A DNA stretch of 64,000 bases. Origin: Cognatishimia activa (GTDB lineage Bacteria; Pseudomonadota; Alphaproteobacteria; Rhodobacterales; Rhodobacteraceae). Position numbers and translations under genes: made by a program. The notes beneath the pieces were generated by a model, which was not told the DNA's origin, did not search any database, and worked only from the letters and a program-made list of their open reading frames with translations. Numbering within the stretch: the stretch's first letter is position 1; each line of letters starts with the position of its first letter. The stretch covers positions 62,001 through 126,000 of the forward strand of contig NZ_CYTO01000008.1 in NCBI RefSeq assembly GCF_001458335.1, read 5' to 3'. Shown in pieces: positions 46,257 through 56,722 of this stretch.

Positions 46257-46943
46257 TTAGGACACCAACCGATAACCGCCACTTTCAGTTACCAAAAGCC
46301 GTGCGTTGGAGGGATCGGGCTCAATCTTTTGACGCAAGCGGTAGATATGGGTTTCAAGCGTGTGCGTGGTTACACCCGCGTTATAGCCCCAGACTTCATG
46401 CAAAAGAACGTCGCGCGCGACCACTCCATCGGTGCTACGATAGAGGAATTTCAGGATATTGGTTTCTTTCTCCGTCAGACGAATCTTGCGGTCGTCTTCG
46501 GTCACCAACATCTTCGTGGCGGGTTTGAACGTGTATGGCCCGAGCGTGAAAACCGCGTCTTCGCTTTGCTCATGCTGGCGAAGTTGGGCCCGAATACGTG
46601 CCAAAAGAACCGGGAATTTGAAGGGTTTAGAGACATAATCATTTGCGCCGGCATCCAGACCCAGAATTGTATCAGCGTCTGTGTCGTGGCCGGTCAACAT
46701 CAGGATTGGGCTTTTCACCCCTTGCTTGCGCATCAGGCGGCAGAGTTCACGACCATCGGTATCCGGTAGGCCCACATCTAGGATCACAAGATCGAACAAC
46801 CCTTCTTTGGCCCGCGCCATGGCTTCGCTACCATTACCTGCCTCAAAGACATCGAAGTCTTCTGTCATTACCAACTGCTCGGACAGGGCCTCGCGCAGGT
46901 CATCGTCGTCATCTACCAGCAAAATTCTTTTGAGCTGTCCCAT
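46257..46943 (-). CDS. cenR: OmpR-family response regulator (CenR-like)
   Basis: A 228-residue response regulator: receiver domain with phospho-acceptor D56 in VILDVGLPD and the conserved lysine in YVSKPF, and an OmpR-type winged helix (about 130-225) with [37 protein letters not shown] and the following region closely resemble CenR, which controls the cell envelope and is essential in Caulobacter and Rhodobacter sphaeroides. No kinase gene is adjacent. It is divergent from ribA over about 170 bases. Confidence 0.85.
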   Translation of the reverse strand: MGQLKRILLVDDDDDLREALSEQLVMTEDFDVFEAGNGSEAMARAKEGLFDLVILDVGLPDTDGRELCRLMRKQGVKSPILMLTGHDTDADTILGLDAGANDYVSKPFKFPVLLARIRAQLRQHEQSEDAVFTLGPYTFKPATKMLVTEDDRKIRLTEKETNILKFLYRSTDGVVARDVLLHEVWGYNAGVTTHTLETHIYRLRQKIEPDPSNARLLVTESGGYRLVS

Positions 46944-47115
46944 GGGGCGTCTCCATTATCTGTTTCACAACACTTGCGTGCCCTTGGTGACATTCTCAAG
47001 GTTTGCTGCAATTATTTCACGGCGACGTGTAATTGCGTGTGGAAATGTTTCATATTGCTACAAAAAGGATTACATATCGTCTTCCAGCACCCGGTTAGGA
47101 ACCAAGAAAAGAGCC

Positions 47116-48216
47116 ATGAGTTTCGCGCCTGACATTGTAGAACGCCTTGCACGCGCCCGCGCTGATATGCGCATGGGCGTACCTATACTGGTGTTAGACG
47201 ACCTTAATGACAGCGACGCCTATATGGTTCTGGCCGCTGAAACGTTGGAAGAACCACGCCTAGAAGCTGCGCGAGAGCTTTCTGACGAACTGGTGCTCGT
47301 CCTCACCGCACGGCGCGCCGAGACGTTGAAAGCGCGGGTTTATGATGGTGACCTGGCACGTATTGTCATGCATCCAAGCGCGACCAAAGAATGGGTACGT
47401 TGCGTTGCAGACCCAGCGGACGATTTGAAAATGCCCATCAAGGGCCCGTTTAAGTCCCAGCGCAGTGGAGACGCGTCTCTGCACCTGATGGCGCTGAACC
47501 TAGTGAAAACCGCGCAGCTCTTGCCTTCGGTCGTCATGCTGCCAATCGCCGACCCCGCACAGTTCGCGTTAGCCAATGGGCTGACGGTCATCCCGAGGAC
47601 TTTGGCAGAACCTTATTTAGCGGCCTCCAGCCCAATGCACTCTGTTGTGAACGCTCGTTTGCCAATTCAGGCCGCAGAAGCGGGGCGGCTGCACATCTTC
47701 CGACCGGATGATGGAGACGTAGAACATTACGCGATTGAAATTGGCAAACCCTGCCGCAGCCAGCCTGTGTTGGCGCGGCTCCACTCTGCTTGTTTTACCG
47801 GTGATGTTCTCGGCTCTTTGAAATGTGATTGTGGACCGCAGTTGAATGCGGCGCTGACCCAAATGGGGGAAGAAGGCCAAGGGGTTCTGCTGTACCTTAA
47901 CCAAGAAGGCCGCGGCATTGGTTTGGCCAACAAGATGCGAGCCTATTCCTTGCAAGATCAGGGTTTTGATACGGTTGAGGCGAACCATCGTCTTGGTTTT
48001 GAGGATGACGAGCGCGACTTCCGCATCGGCGCAAATATCCTGAAAGAACTCGGGTTTGAGTCGGTGAGTCTGCTGACCAACAACCCGAAAAAGATCAAAA
48101 TGATGGAAGATACCGGGGTCGCGGTTGCGGAACGCGTGCCGTTGAAAGTTGGCGAGAACGATTTCAACACCGCCTATCTTGCGACTAAGGCAGCAAAATC
48201 CGGGCATATGCTTTGA
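47116..48216 (+). CDS. ribA: GTP cyclohydrolase II with degenerate RibB-like N-terminal domain
   Basis: A 366-residue enzyme. The C-terminal half is a complete GTP cyclohydrolase II, the first step of riboflavin synthesis, with zinc ligands C226, C237 and C239 in HSACFTGD and LKCDCGPQ and the NQEGRGIGL loop. The N-terminal half (1-160) looks like a DHBP synthase (RibB), but the acidic catalytic loop DDEDRENEGD is replaced by a stretch reading [10 protein letters not shown], so the second activity is probably lost. The ATG at 47116 follows AAAAGAG; the open frame upstream to 46681 is antisense to cenR. Confidence 0.9.
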   Translation: MSFAPDIVERLARARADMRMGVPILVLDDLNDSDAYMVLAAETLEEPRLEAARELSDELVLVLTARRAETLKARVYDGDLARIVMHPSATKEWVRCVADPADDLKMPIKGPFKSQRSGDASLHLMALNLVKTAQLLPSVVMLPIADPAQFALANGLTVIPRTLAEPYLAASSPMHSVVNARLPIQAAEAGRLHIFRPDDGDVEHYAIEIGKPCRSQPVLARLHSACFTGDVLGSLKCDCGPQLNAALTQMGEEGQGVLLYLNQEGRGIGLANKMRAYSLQDQGFDTVEANHRLGFEDDERDFRIGANILKELGFESVSLLTNNPKKIKMMEDTGVAVAERVPLKVGENDFNTAYLATKAAKSGHML

Positions 48217-48221
48217 ATGAA

Positions 48222-48716
48222 ATGACTTTGACGCCGACCGGCCTGCGGTTTTTAGGGCGGCGCTTTCCTTGCGTGATCGGCAAGGGCGGTATCAAACACG
48301 ACAAGCGCGAAGGTGATGGCGCAACTCCTGTTGGCAGGCATCGCATCGTTGGCATGATGTATCGGCCGGATCGTCTGGCTGCCCCCACGCGTTGGGCCGA
48401 GCCAATTGGGATTTCGGACCTGTGGTCAGACGACAGCGCGGATCCTTCATACAACCACTTGGTCCAAAGGCCGTATCAGCGGAGCCACGAGGTGATGCGG
48501 CGCGCGGATCCTTTGTATGACTTGGTTCTCATCACCGACTACAATTGGCCAGTCGCGACGCCAGGGGCCGGGTCAGCCATATTCTTGCATCAATGGCGTC
48601 GTCCCGGATATCCGACCGAAGGATGTATCGCTTTTGCACGAGAGCATCTGCATTGGATCGCCAAGCAGCTAAAGCCGGGCACCGTTGTCAATGTACCTGA
48701 CAGGCTCGCGGACTAA
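48222..48716 (+). CDS. L,D-transpeptidase-family protein
   Basis: A 164-residue YkuD-type domain with catalytic C135 in YPTEGCIAF and the partner histidine H123 in FLHQWRR; GDGATPVGRH is a further conserved stretch. No signal peptide is visible, so export is unclear; enzymes of this small class are related to ErfK/YbiS but their role in peptidoglycan cross-linking is not proven. I take the ATG at 48222 just after the ribA stop; an in-frame TTG overlaps it. Its stop overlaps the convergent yggS stop. Confidence 0.85.
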   Translation: MTLTPTGLRFLGRRFPCVIGKGGIKHDKREGDGATPVGRHRIVGMMYRPDRLAAPTRWAEPIGISDLWSDDSADPSYNHLVQRPYQRSHEVMRRADPLYDLVLITDYNWPVATPGAGSAIFLHQWRRPGYPTEGCIAFAREHLHWIAKQLKPGTVVNVPDRLAD

Positions 48717-49366
48717 CCGTAGTCGCGCGCACCGAATATAGCAGAGCCAACGCGCACATGGGTTGCGCCCAAGGCAACTGCTTTCTCAAAATCACCGCTC
48801 ATGCCCATCGAAAGGCCTTTCAGGCCGTTTCGCTCAGCGATCTTTTTTAACAGAGCAAAATGCAAGCTTGGCTCTTCATGCACCGGGGGAATGCACATCA
48901 GGCCCACAATCGGTAAATCCAATGCTTGGCAATCGGCCACAAACTGATCCGCTTCTGATGGAAGGACACCGGCCTTTTGGTCTTCTTCGCCGGTATTCAC
49001 CTGAATGAAGAGGTCCGGACAGCTTCCGATCTCTTGGGCAAGCCGCCCGATTGTATTGGCCAGCTTGGGACGATCCAAAGAGTGGATTGCCTCGAACAAC
49101 TGCATCGCTTGTCGCGCCTTGTTGGTTTGAAGCGGACCGAGCAGATGAACCTTTGCGTCAGGAAATGCTTCTAGGAAGTCCGGCCACTTCCCTGCGGCTT
49201 CTTGCACCTTGTTCTCACCGAACAGCCGATGACCTTCTTGCAGCACCGCTTCAACGCGCTCATTGGGCTGCACCTTTGAAACAGCAATGAGTTGTGTTTC
49301 GCCGGTAGACCGCCCTGCAAGTTCTTCAGCTTTGTGGATGCGCGCTTGGATTTCGGAAAGAGACAT
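48713..49366 (-). CDS. yggS: YggS-family PLP homeostasis protein
   Basis: A 217-residue single-domain fold-type III PLP-binding protein. The PLP lysine is K31 in LIAVSKVQP, and RLFGENKVQEA and LMCIPP are further signatures. It balances PLP and amino-acid pools and has no known catalytic activity. I take the ATG at 49366; an in-frame start at 49399 lacks support and runs near the porin terminator. Its stop TAG and the transpeptidase stop TAA share CTAA on opposite strands. Confidence 0.92.
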   Translation of the reverse strand: MSLSEIQARIHKAEELAGRSTGETQLIAVSKVQPNERVEAVLQEGHRLFGENKVQEAAGKWPDFLEAFPDAKVHLLGPLQTNKARQAMQLFEAIHSLDRPKLANTIGRLAQEIGSCPDLFIQVNTGEEDQKAGVLPSEADQFVADCQALDLPIVGLMCIPPVHEEPSLHFALLKKIAERNGLKGLSMGMSGDFEKAVALGATHVRVGSAIFGARDYG

Positions 49367-49425
49367 ATGCCTGACCCTCGTAGTGCTTTTGGTCGGCACA
49401 GAACACCAAAAGCGGGCAAAAGAAA

Positions 49426-49449
49426 AGGGCAGGTCCGAGGACCTGCCCT
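49426..49449 (-). terminator. Intrinsic terminator of the porin gene
   Basis: On the minus strand AGGGCAGGTC (49449-49440) pairs with GACCTGCCCT (49435-49426) with a 4-base loop, followed by TTTCTTTT. It lies 28 bases after the porin stop. Confidence 0.93.
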
Positions 49450-49476
49450 AATTTGGGATCTTCGAATTCTAAAGAA

Positions 49477-50403
49477 TTAGAACTTGAAGGAGATACCCAG
49501 GTCAGCAACGGTTTCGGAACCTGCGCCTAGATCGATGGAAGCAACGCCACCGGAGAGGGTCGCACCACCCAGATCGTAAGCTACGCCAAGGCCGAACGCT
49601 GACTGATCAGGAGCGTTGCCGTTCAGATCGTTAGCAGTGTAAACACCAGTAACGGTTACGTCGCCAGTTGTGTAGGACACATCAACACCGTAACCAGTGA
49701 GTTTGCCGAAAGTTGTGCTGTCGTGCTGAGCGTAAGTCGCACCAACAGAGAACGCACCCGCAGAGTAGCCAACTGTTACAGTGGACTGTGTGAAGTCAAC
49801 ACCACCAACCTGGCGGTCTGCATAACCAACAGCAAAGTCGAACGCATCTACAGTACCGGATACGCTTACAGCAACACCCGTGTCGGCGCCGGAGTTAGAG
49901 TCTGCGGACAGAGCAACAGCGATGTCACCGAAGGCGTAATCGACGCGTACATCGTCAGAGCCGCCAAGACCAGCAGCGCCACCGTCTGCCAGGTCGTCTA
50001 CCAGATCGTCGACACCCAGACCGTCGTAACCAACATCTGCAACACCGCCAACAGCTTGTGCTTCACCGATGTCACCAACAGTCAGTGTCAGACCGTTGTA
50101 AGAAACGAATACTTCTGGATCGCTCGCGCCACCACCAGTTGTGTTCGCAGAGTCGTCAGAAGATGCGTCAAGATCGACGGACGCACCGAATGTCAGGCCA
50201 CCGTCTGTTTCGCCTGTGCCAACAACGTCAATGTCGATTTCGTTGTGAACAGTTGTTTCGCCAGCGAATGTAGGCGCATCGATAGAGCCGTTAAACGCGT
50301 TGCCCTTGATACCCATGTTCGCGGAGCCGGACAGAGTGATTTCTGCGGAAGCAACACCTGCGGTCATAACCAGCGCGGTGGAAGCGAAGAGAACTTTTTT
50401 CAT
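49477..50403 (-). CDS. Rhodobacter-type outer-membrane porin
   Basis: A 308-residue porin with a signal peptide (residues 1-20, ending VASA) and an antiparallel beta-barrel of aromatic-ended strands, starting ITLSGSANMGIKG and ending in a C-terminal phenylalanine (GISFKF) as needed for BAM recognition. The sequence is rich in Gly, Asp and Val with few lysines, like Rhodobacter capsulatus porin. I take the ATG at 50403, with GAGGG upstream. The codon choice and strong terminator suggest high expression. It has a long leader shared with a divergent gene. Confidence 0.92.
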   Translation of the reverse strand: MKKVLFASTALVMTAGVASAEITLSGSANMGIKGNAFNGSIDAPTFAGETTVHNEIDIDVVGTGETDGGLTFGASVDLDASSDDSANTTGGGASDPEVFVSYNGLTLTVGDIGEAQAVGGVADVGYDGLGVDDLVDDLADGGAAGLGGSDDVRVDYAFGDIAVALSADSNSGADTGVAVSVSGTVDAFDFAVGYADRQVGGVDFTQSTVTVGYSAGAFSVGATYAQHDSTTFGKLTGYGVDVSYTTGDVTVTGVYTANDLNGNAPDQSAFGLGVAYDLGGATLSGGVASIDLGAGSETVADLGISFKF

Positions 50404-50705
50404 AGTTTTTCCCTCGGATTTTCTAATTTCAGCCCTAGCCGGGGAATCCGGAAAGGGTACGAGGAGGGTTTCGCCCTTTTCGGGGGTCCATTGCAAGCAT
50501 GGCAAACACGCTGCCCGAATTGCGCCAGAAAGTTGGTGCATGTTTGTCACACTTCAATGTCACAGCGCCCGCACTCGGCGTAGTTTTGCCCAACTTGATG
50601 ATGCTTATCAGCGAGATACTTGAAGCAGGAGGCGCACCAAAAAACCTTGCCCTACCAGCACAGCTTGGCTAGGACGGTACAGAACTGAGCAGATTGGGCG
50701 GCACC
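50404..50705. other. 302-base divergent intergenic region without a gene
   Basis: Lies between the porin and the DUF3576 lipoprotein start. It must hold both promoters. I see no open frame with a ribosome site, no tRNA and no convincing palindrome. The porin side is G/C rich near the gene. A long porin leader would be a place for small-RNA or translational control, which I cannot show. Confidence 0.6.
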
Positions 50706-51209
50706 ATGACTTTCAAATCCGTTGCGAAACTTACGATTCTCAGCATGGCGCTGAGTGCCTTGGTATCTTGCGGCGGCTTAGGTCGCGGAAATGATGCCAA
50801 TTCGTATGGTCAGTCTGGGACCGCAAGCGACCCGACAAATAGCGCTGTCCCTGTTCAAGAACGCGAAACAACAATTTGGGATATCTTCCGTCGCGACAAT
50901 AGCGACGTGACTGTGAAGGTGAACAAATACATCTGGGCTGCGTCGCTTGAGGTACTGGATTTCCTTCCAATTGAATCAGTTGACCCATTCTCGGGCGTAA
51001 TTGTAACCGGTTATGGCACACCTCCAGGGGGAGGCACCTCTTACCGCGCAACTGTTTTGGTGCGTGATCCAGCATTGGATGCGCGGTCCCTTCATGTGGC
51101 GATGCAAAATCGTGGTGGTCGGGCTGTATCTGCCAGCACGGTGCGCGCTGTAGAAGACGCGATTCTTGCACGCGCGCGTCAGCTCCGCATCCGCGACGGT
51201 CGCTTCTAA
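50706..51209 (+). CDS. DUF3576 lipoprotein
   Basis: A 167-residue lipoprotein with lipobox ALVSC (C22 region) followed by a low-complexity GGLGRGNDAN linker and the DUF3576 domain (about 45-165; VNKYIWAASLEVLDFLPIES and VTGYGTPPGGG). The family is alphaproteobacterial, likely outer-membrane associated and of unknown role; it is often near leuS and lptE, as here. I take the ATG at 50706 over one at 50694, since it places the signal sequence properly. Confidence 0.85.
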   Translation: MTFKSVAKLTILSMALSALVSCGGLGRGNDANSYGQSGTASDPTNSAVPVQERETTIWDIFRRDNSDVTVKVNKYIWAASLEVLDFLPIESVDPFSGVIVTGYGTPPGGGTSYRATVLVRDPALDARSLHVAMQNRGGRAVSASTVRAVEDAILARARQLRIRDGRF

Positions 51210-51211
51210 GC

Positions 51212-52471
51212 CTAAATTTCGGTGCCGCCGGGCTCCATTTCCGCAAGCTGATTGATCCAATCCAACTGCATTGGCAGACATTTGGTTTTTAGGTCAAAGT
51301 TACGGACGATAAGGTTGCGCGCATTTGCGCCAAGCGCGTGTCGCGCGCGCTCATCATTCAACAGGTCAGCGATTTCAGACGCCAATCCCTCTTGATCAAA
51401 AAAATCAACGAGGCGGCCCGTCCGGTCATGATCGATCACCTCGCGCACAGGCGCTGTATCGCTCGCAACAATCGCAGCACCGATGCTCATGGCTTCCAGC
51501 AATGACCACGACAATACAAATGGATAGGTCAAATAGACATGCACCCGAGCGATCTGCAGCAAATTTAAGAAATTGTCGTACGGAACCTTGCCGACAAAGT
51601 GGACACGCGCCCAATCCAGGTCCGAAATCTGCCCCCGCACTTCATCTATAAATATCTGCTTCCAAGTTTGGCCCTCTGGTGCGGCCGTCCCGTATGAATG
51701 ACCGTCCCCGCCGACAATGACTATGTGAGCTTTAGGGCGCTCGACCAAAAGCTTTGGCAGCGATCTCATAAACACATGATAGCCACGATAGGGTTCGAGA
51801 TTGCGGTTCACGAAGGTGACCACCTCATCCGCACAAGACAGGGTGAGGGACTCTGACACTTTAAACGTCGCTTCAGGATTCGGAGCTGCCTGTTCAGTAT
51901 CAATCCCATCGTGAATCACAGAGATTCGGTCTTGGTACTTCTTTGGATAGGTGCCCGCCTGAAAGTGTGTTGGGCTTATCCCCATATCCCCGAGAGGATA
52001 ATGCAGCGCATTGTTGAGGTTCTTCAGCCGCAACCTGAGCGGATCAAATGCCCCCGCTGGATTTGGAAACTCCGGATCAAATCCAACATCATCCGCGCTC
52101 GGTTGATAGAAAAGCTCATAGTACAAACCGATACGCGCCTTAGGCCAGACGTCGCGCAGGAACATAGCCTCTCCCCAACCGGGATGCGCTACAATCACGT
52201 CAGGAGAAAACCCGCGTTCTTTCAGATCCATCGCTGCAATCATGCAGGATTCTGCGCGGATCACTTTAGTGTCCAAATCCATCAGCCAAGGATGGGTGCC
52301 GCCGCCCTGCTTGCGCTTGATCGTGTATGGCAAAACATCGACACCTTGCCATTTCGTTGGCTTTTTCACGCGCAAAGTCAGTGCAACGCAGCGATGACCT
52401 TGGGCAGCCAATGCCGCAGCGAGGTTTTTGTATTGCCCAGGGAAATTCTGGTGAATGAAAAGAATATTCAT
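51212..52471 (-). CDS. Glycosyltransferase family 4 protein
   Basis: A 419-residue GT-B glycosyltransferase. The N-terminal acceptor domain starts MNILFIHQNFPGQYKNLA, and the C-terminal donor domain holds IVIVGGDGHSYG and the GT4 motif PFVLSWSLLEAMSIGAAIVAS with the conserved glutamate. It may build a cell-surface polysaccharide or lipopolysaccharide. It lies in reverse between the DUF3576 lipoprotein gene (2 bases between stops) and leuS, and no other sugar genes are near, so the pathway is unknown. Confidence 0.88.
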   Translation of the reverse strand: MNILFIHQNFPGQYKNLAAALAAQGHRCVALTLRVKKPTKWQGVDVLPYTIKRKQGGGTHPWLMDLDTKVIRAESCMIAAMDLKERGFSPDVIVAHPGWGEAMFLRDVWPKARIGLYYELFYQPSADDVGFDPEFPNPAGAFDPLRLRLKNLNNALHYPLGDMGISPTHFQAGTYPKKYQDRISVIHDGIDTEQAAPNPEATFKVSESLTLSCADEVVTFVNRNLEPYRGYHVFMRSLPKLLVERPKAHIVIVGGDGHSYGTAAPEGQTWKQIFIDEVRGQISDLDWARVHFVGKVPYDNFLNLLQIARVHVYLTYPFVLSWSLLEAMSIGAAIVASDTAPVREVIDHDRTGRLVDFFDQEGLASEIADLLNDERARHALGANARNLIVRNFDLKTKCLPMQLDWINQLAEMEPGGTEI

Positions 52472-52652
52472 GACTGCCCGCCCCCTGAAATCGCCATACC
52501 GTGGTTATAGCCACCTCTTATTCGCACGGGAATCGGCATTTTTTCCTTAATGCACTGGACCAAGTCGTCGCCTCGCCCTATCACCTTCGCGACCAGCCCG
52601 CTGGATTAGATCAGGATCGGGCCAGAGACAGAAGAGAAAAGGGTTTCCCCGC

Positions 52653-55214
52653 ATGACGCGTTACACCCCCGCCGAGATCGAAGCGAAGTGGCAAGCTGCC
52701 TGGGATAAGGCAGACACTTTCAAAGCCGTGCGCGATGAGAGCAAGCCAAAATATTATGTGCTTGAGATGTTCCCTTACCCATCCGGCAAATTGCACATGG
52801 GCCACGTGCGCAATTACACCATGGGTGATGTGATCGCGCGCTATAAGATGTCCACGGGTCATAACGTGCTGCACCCAATGGGTTTTGACGCTTTCGGGAT
52901 GCCTGCAGAAAACGCTGCTATGGCGTCTGGCGGTCACCCGAAAGACTGGACCTATTCCAACATCGACACGATGGTCGAACAGATGAAGCCCCTTGGCCTC
53001 TCGCTTGACTGGTCGCGCATGTTTGCAACCTGCGACGTGGACTACTACGGCCAACAACAAGCTCTGTTCCTGGATATGCTGGAAAAGGGTCTGGTCTATC
53101 GCAAAAACGCCGTCGTCAACTGGGACCCGGTCGACATGACCGTTCTGGCCAACGAACAAGTCGAAAACGGCCGCGGCTGGCGGTCTGGCGCGCTGGTAGA
53201 GCGGCGCGAGCTGACTCAATGGTTCTTTAAAATCTCTGACATGTCCGAAGAGTTGCTGGCCGATCTGGACAAGCTGGAAAACTGGCCCGCCAAAGTGCGG
53301 CTTATGCAGGAAAACTGGATCGGCAAATCACGCGGTTTGCAGTTTGGTTTTGAACGCACCGATGGCGAAGACCCAATCACAGTTTATACAACGCGCCCCG
53401 ACACGCTGATGGGGGCATCTTTTGTCGGTATTTCGCCAGACCACCCGATTGCGAAACAGCTGGAGAAAGAAAACCCAGAGGTCGCGGCTTTTGTCGCGGA
53501 GTGCCGCAAGGGTGGCACCACTGAAGAAGCCATTGAGACCGGCGAAAAGCTTGGCTTTGATACCGGCATCAAGGTGAAACACCCGCTCGACCCAAACTGG
53601 GAGCTGCCAGTTTGGATCGCGAACTTCATCCTGATGGATTACGGCACAGGCGCGATTTTTGCGTGTCCTGCCCATGACGACCGCGACTTTGAATTTGCCA
53701 CCAAATACGACTTGCCGATCATTCCAGTGTTCGAACCAGCGAATGGTGACGCGGTCACCGGCGCTTATGTGCCCGGTAAAACGGACAAGGTGAACTACGT
53801 CAAAGGCTTCAGCGCAAGCGGTGAAACCACCGGCGAGGACGCAGTCAACGCTTCCGTTGATGCGGCCGAAAAGGCTGGCTGGGGTGAAGGTGTCACCAAA
53901 TACCGCCTGCGCGATTGGGGTCTGTCTCGTCAGCGCTATTGGGGCTGCCCAATCCCAGTCGTGCATTGCGACGATTGTGGTGTGGTTCCTGAAAAGAAAG
54001 AGAACCTACCAATCGAGCTGCCTTATGACGAAGACGGCAAACCGATTGATTTTTCTGTACCGGGCAACCCGCTGGACCGCCATCCAACGTGGCGCGACTG
54101 CACCTGCCCGAAATGCGGCAAACCAGCGAAACGCGAAACCGACACGATGGACACGTTTGTGGACAGCTCTTGGTATTTCGCCCGCTTCACCGCGCCTCAG
54201 GCCAACACGCCAACCGATCTTGCAGACGCCAACTACTGGATGAATGTCGATCAATATATCGGCGGCATCGAGCACGCGATTTTGCACCTGCTCTATTCCC
54301 GCTTTTTTGCGCGCGCGATGAACATCACAGGTCACTTGCCTGAAAAGTCTAAAGAGCCGTTTGATGCGCTCTTCACACAAGGCATGGTGACCCACGCGAT
54401 TTACAAGCGTGATCAGCAAAATGGTCGTCCAATTTATTATTACCCAGAGCAAGTCGACCTGCGCGACGGCAAGGCTTTCTTGAAAGAAGACGGGGCAGAA
54501 GTGGACGTTGTGCCATCCGCCAAGATGTCCAAATCCAAGAACAACGTTGTTGACCCGTTGGCAATTATCTCGGCCTATGGCGCGGACACCGCCCGTTGGT
54601 TCGTTCTGTCTGACAGCCCTCCAGAGCGTGACGTTGAATGGACAGCATCTGGCGCGGAAGCGGCATTCAAACACCTGAACCGTGTTTGGAACCTGTGCGA
54701 TAAAATCGGCGCGATGGACCCGGACGCCAAGGGCCAAGGCGACGAGGATTTGCTGCGCGAAATGCACAAAACCATCCGCGACGTGACTCTGGGTGTGGAA
54801 AGCTTCGGCTTCAACGCCGCGATTGCCAAACTTTATGGTTTCACCGCGGTGCTGAACAAATCCAAAGCAGGTGCCGCTGCCCAAAAAGAAGCGATCACGA
54901 CGCTTGCCAAATTGATGTCGCCAATGACACCCCATTTGGCCGAAGACATTTGGGCGCATCAAGGCGGAGAAGGCCTGATCGTCGACGCTGCTTGGCCGGT
55001 CGCCGACGAAGCAATGTTGGTTGAAGCAAACGTAACCCTTCCGATCCAGATCAACGGCAAACGCCGCGCTGAAATCAGCGTGCCAAAGGACATGCCTAAG
55101 GAAGAGGTTGAAAAACTGGCGCTATCACAGGAAGCTGTTGTCAAAGCGCTGGATGGGGCCCAGCCGAAAAAGTTGATTGTCGTCCCCGGTCGGATCGTGA
55201 ATGTCGTCATTTAA
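52653..55214 (+). CDS. leuS: Leucyl-tRNA synthetase
   Basis: An 853-residue class I synthetase. The HIGH motif is H48-M-G-H51 in KLHMGHVRN and KMSKS is at 624-628. Between them lie the CP1 editing domain (about 220-415) and a zinc-binding insert (CDDCG and CPKCG). The start at 52653 has AAGGG upstream. The stop overlaps the lptE start by 14 bases, so leuS, lptE and holA form a tight unit. Confidence 0.97.
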   Translation: MTRYTPAEIEAKWQAAWDKADTFKAVRDESKPKYYVLEMFPYPSGKLHMGHVRNYTMGDVIARYKMSTGHNVLHPMGFDAFGMPAENAAMASGGHPKDWTYSNIDTMVEQMKPLGLSLDWSRMFATCDVDYYGQQQALFLDMLEKGLVYRKNAVVNWDPVDMTVLANEQVENGRGWRSGALVERRELTQWFFKISDMSEELLADLDKLENWPAKVRLMQENWIGKSRGLQFGFERTDGEDPITVYTTRPDTLMGASFVGISPDHPIAKQLEKENPEVAAFVAECRKGGTTEEAIETGEKLGFDTGIKVKHPLDPNWELPVWIANFILMDYGTGAIFACPAHDDRDFEFATKYDLPIIPVFEPANGDAVTGAYVPGKTDKVNYVKGFSASGETTGEDAVNASVDAAEKAGWGEGVTKYRLRDWGLSRQRYWGCPIPVVHCDDCGVVPEKKENLPIELPYDEDGKPIDFSVPGNPLDRHPTWRDCTCPKCGKPAKRETDTMDTFVDSSWYFARFTAPQANTPTDLADANYWMNVDQYIGGIEHAILHLLYSRFFARAMNITGHLPEKSKEPFDALFTQGMVTHAIYKRDQQNGRPIYYYPEQVDLRDGKAFLKEDGAEVDVVPSAKMSKSKNNVVDPLAIISAYGADTARWFVLSDSPPERDVEWTASGAEAAFKHLNRVWNLCDKIGAMDPDAKGQGDEDLLREMHKTIRDVTLGVESFGFNAAIAKLYGFTAVLNKSKAGAAAQKEAITTLAKLMSPMTPHLAEDIWAHQGGEGLIVDAAWPVADEAMLVEANVTLPIQINGKRRAEISVPKDMPKEEVEKLALSQEAVVKALDGAQPKKLIVVPGRIVNVVI

Positions 55215-55698
55215 CCGCCGCTCTTTGCTCTTAATGGCCGCTGGCCTGCCGTTTGTGGCGGGCTGCGGTTTTGAGCCAGTTTATGGCACGGGCGGTGCCG
55301 CTTTGAACCTGCGCAATACCGTGCTGGTAGACGCGCCAAACAATGAGGATCAGTTTGAGCTGGTCCGGCAGCTCGAGCACCGGCTTGGCGCTGCCAACAA
55401 TGCGCGCTTCGGCCTTTCTGTCGCGCTCGACATACGCGAGGAAGGTGTCGCCCTGACCTCTGACAACCGCACCACACGCAAAGAAGTGATTGGTTCCGGC
55501 ACCTATGCGCTGAGGGATCTGGACAGCAAAGAAGTGCTGATCTCTGGCAAAGTTGACAGCTTCACAGGTTACTCCACGACTGGTTCCACCGTGTCTGAAA
55601 TCGCTGCACGCCGTGATGCGCGTCGCCGTTTGATGATTATCTTGGCTGACCGGATCACAACTGAGCTTATCGCCCAAGCGGATGCACTGCCCGCATGA
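55201..55698 (+). CDS. lptE: LPS-assembly lipoprotein LptE
   Basis: A 165-residue outer-membrane lipoprotein that plugs the LptD pore for LPS insertion. The lipobox ends in C22 ([11 protein letters not shown], a hallmark in this family). The LptE fold follows as two helices against a beta sheet. It begins inside the leuS 3' end and its stop overlaps holA by 4 bases. LpxK at the window end acts in the same LPS pathway. Confidence 0.92.
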   Translation: MSSFNRRSLLLMAAGLPFVAGCGFEPVYGTGGAALNLRNTVLVDAPNNEDQFELVRQLEHRLGAANNARFGLSVALDIREEGVALTSDNRTTRKEVIGSGTYALRDLDSKEVLISGKVDSFTGYSTTGSTVSEIAARRDARRRLMIILADRITTELIAQADALPA

Positions 55699-56720
55699 AG
55701 CTAAGCGCGCGCGATGCAAGCCGTTATTTCGGCAAACCGGACCCCGACAAAACCGGGCTATTGATCTTCGGCCCTGACGCCATGCGTGTGGCTCTCAAAC
55801 GTCAGGAAGTCATCGCAGCACTTATCGGACCTCAAGGCGAAGAAGAAATGCGCCTTACACGCATTCCCGGTGGTGACTTACGCAAAGATCCGGCCCAATT
55901 GGTGGATGCGATCAAGTCTGTTTCGTTCTTCCCCGGGCCTCGCGTTGCCTTTGTCGAAGATGCCAACGATAATGCAGCACCTGCAATTCTTGCAGCGCTC
56001 GAAGATTGGGTGCCGGGTGATGCCCAAATCATTGTCTCTGCGGGTCAACTCAAAGCATCCTCAAAGATCCGCAAAGCCTTTGAAGGCCACAAAAACGCCT
56101 ATGCGGTTGGTATCTACAATGACCCTCCAAGCCGCGAAGAGATCGAAGCAGAACTTGCAAAAGCGGGCCTCACTCAAATTGATCGCGACGCAATGACAGA
56201 CCTGACCAATCTCTCTCGCGAGCTTGATCCGGGTGATTTCCGCCAGACGCTAGAAAAGCTCGCGCTTTATAAATTTGGTGACACCAGTCCCGCCACATCC
56301 GACGATGTCGCCGCCTGCGCACCGACGTCAACGGAAGCGGCCCTAGATGACGTGCTCAATATTGTTGCCGAGGGGCGCGCCCAAGAAATCGGGCCGGTCA
56401 TGTCCAAGCTGCAGGCACAGGGCACCCAGCCGGTGGGCCTTTGCATCGGCGCAACCCGTCACTTCCGCGCGCTCTACACAGCAGCTTCAGACCCAGGTGG
56501 AGCATCCCAAGGCATCTCTCGCATGCGCCCCCCAATTTTTGGCCCAAGACGCGACCGGATGGTACGACAAGCGTCTGGGTGGGGAGCACCAAAGCTCGAG
56601 CAAGCCCTGACGATCCTAACAGACACGGACCTACAACTTCGAAGCGCAGGTCAAAACGCCCCCGCCATGGCTCTGGTCGAACGCGCACTCTTGCGCCTTG
56701 CCATGCTTGCAAGACGATAA
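55695..56720 (+). CDS. holA: DNA polymerase III subunit delta
   Basis: A 341-residue clamp-loader subunit that opens the sliding clamp. The N-terminal AAA+-like fold has LLIFGPDAMRVALKRQE instead of an intact Walker A, as usual for delta, which does not bind ATP, and helical collar repeats at the C-terminus (VGLCIGATRHFRALY). The start overlaps lptE in an ATGA arrangement, the conserved leuS-lptE-holA order. A repeat element follows directly after the stop. Confidence 0.93.
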   Translation: MKLSARDASRYFGKPDPDKTGLLIFGPDAMRVALKRQEVIAALIGPQGEEEMRLTRIPGGDLRKDPAQLVDAIKSVSFFPGPRVAFVEDANDNAAPAILAALEDWVPGDAQIIVSAGQLKASSKIRKAFEGHKNAYAVGIYNDPPSREEIEAELAKAGLTQIDRDAMTDLTNLSRELDPGDFRQTLEKLALYKFGDTSPATSDDVAACAPTSTEAALDDVLNIVAEGRAQEIGPVMSKLQAQGTQPVGLCIGATRHFRALYTAASDPGGASQGISRMRPPIFGPRRDRMVRQASGWGAPKLEQALTILTDTDLQLRSAGQNAPAMALVERALLRLAMLARR

Positions 56721-56722
56721 AA

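Noticed and set aside
46681-47115. Upstream extension of the ribA frame.
   Set aside because: It is antisense to cenR and unlike RibA; the ATG at 47116 begins the recognisable protein.
54006-54962. Minus-strand open frame (318 codons) inside leuS.
   Set aside because: Antisense shadow of leuS with no family resemblance.
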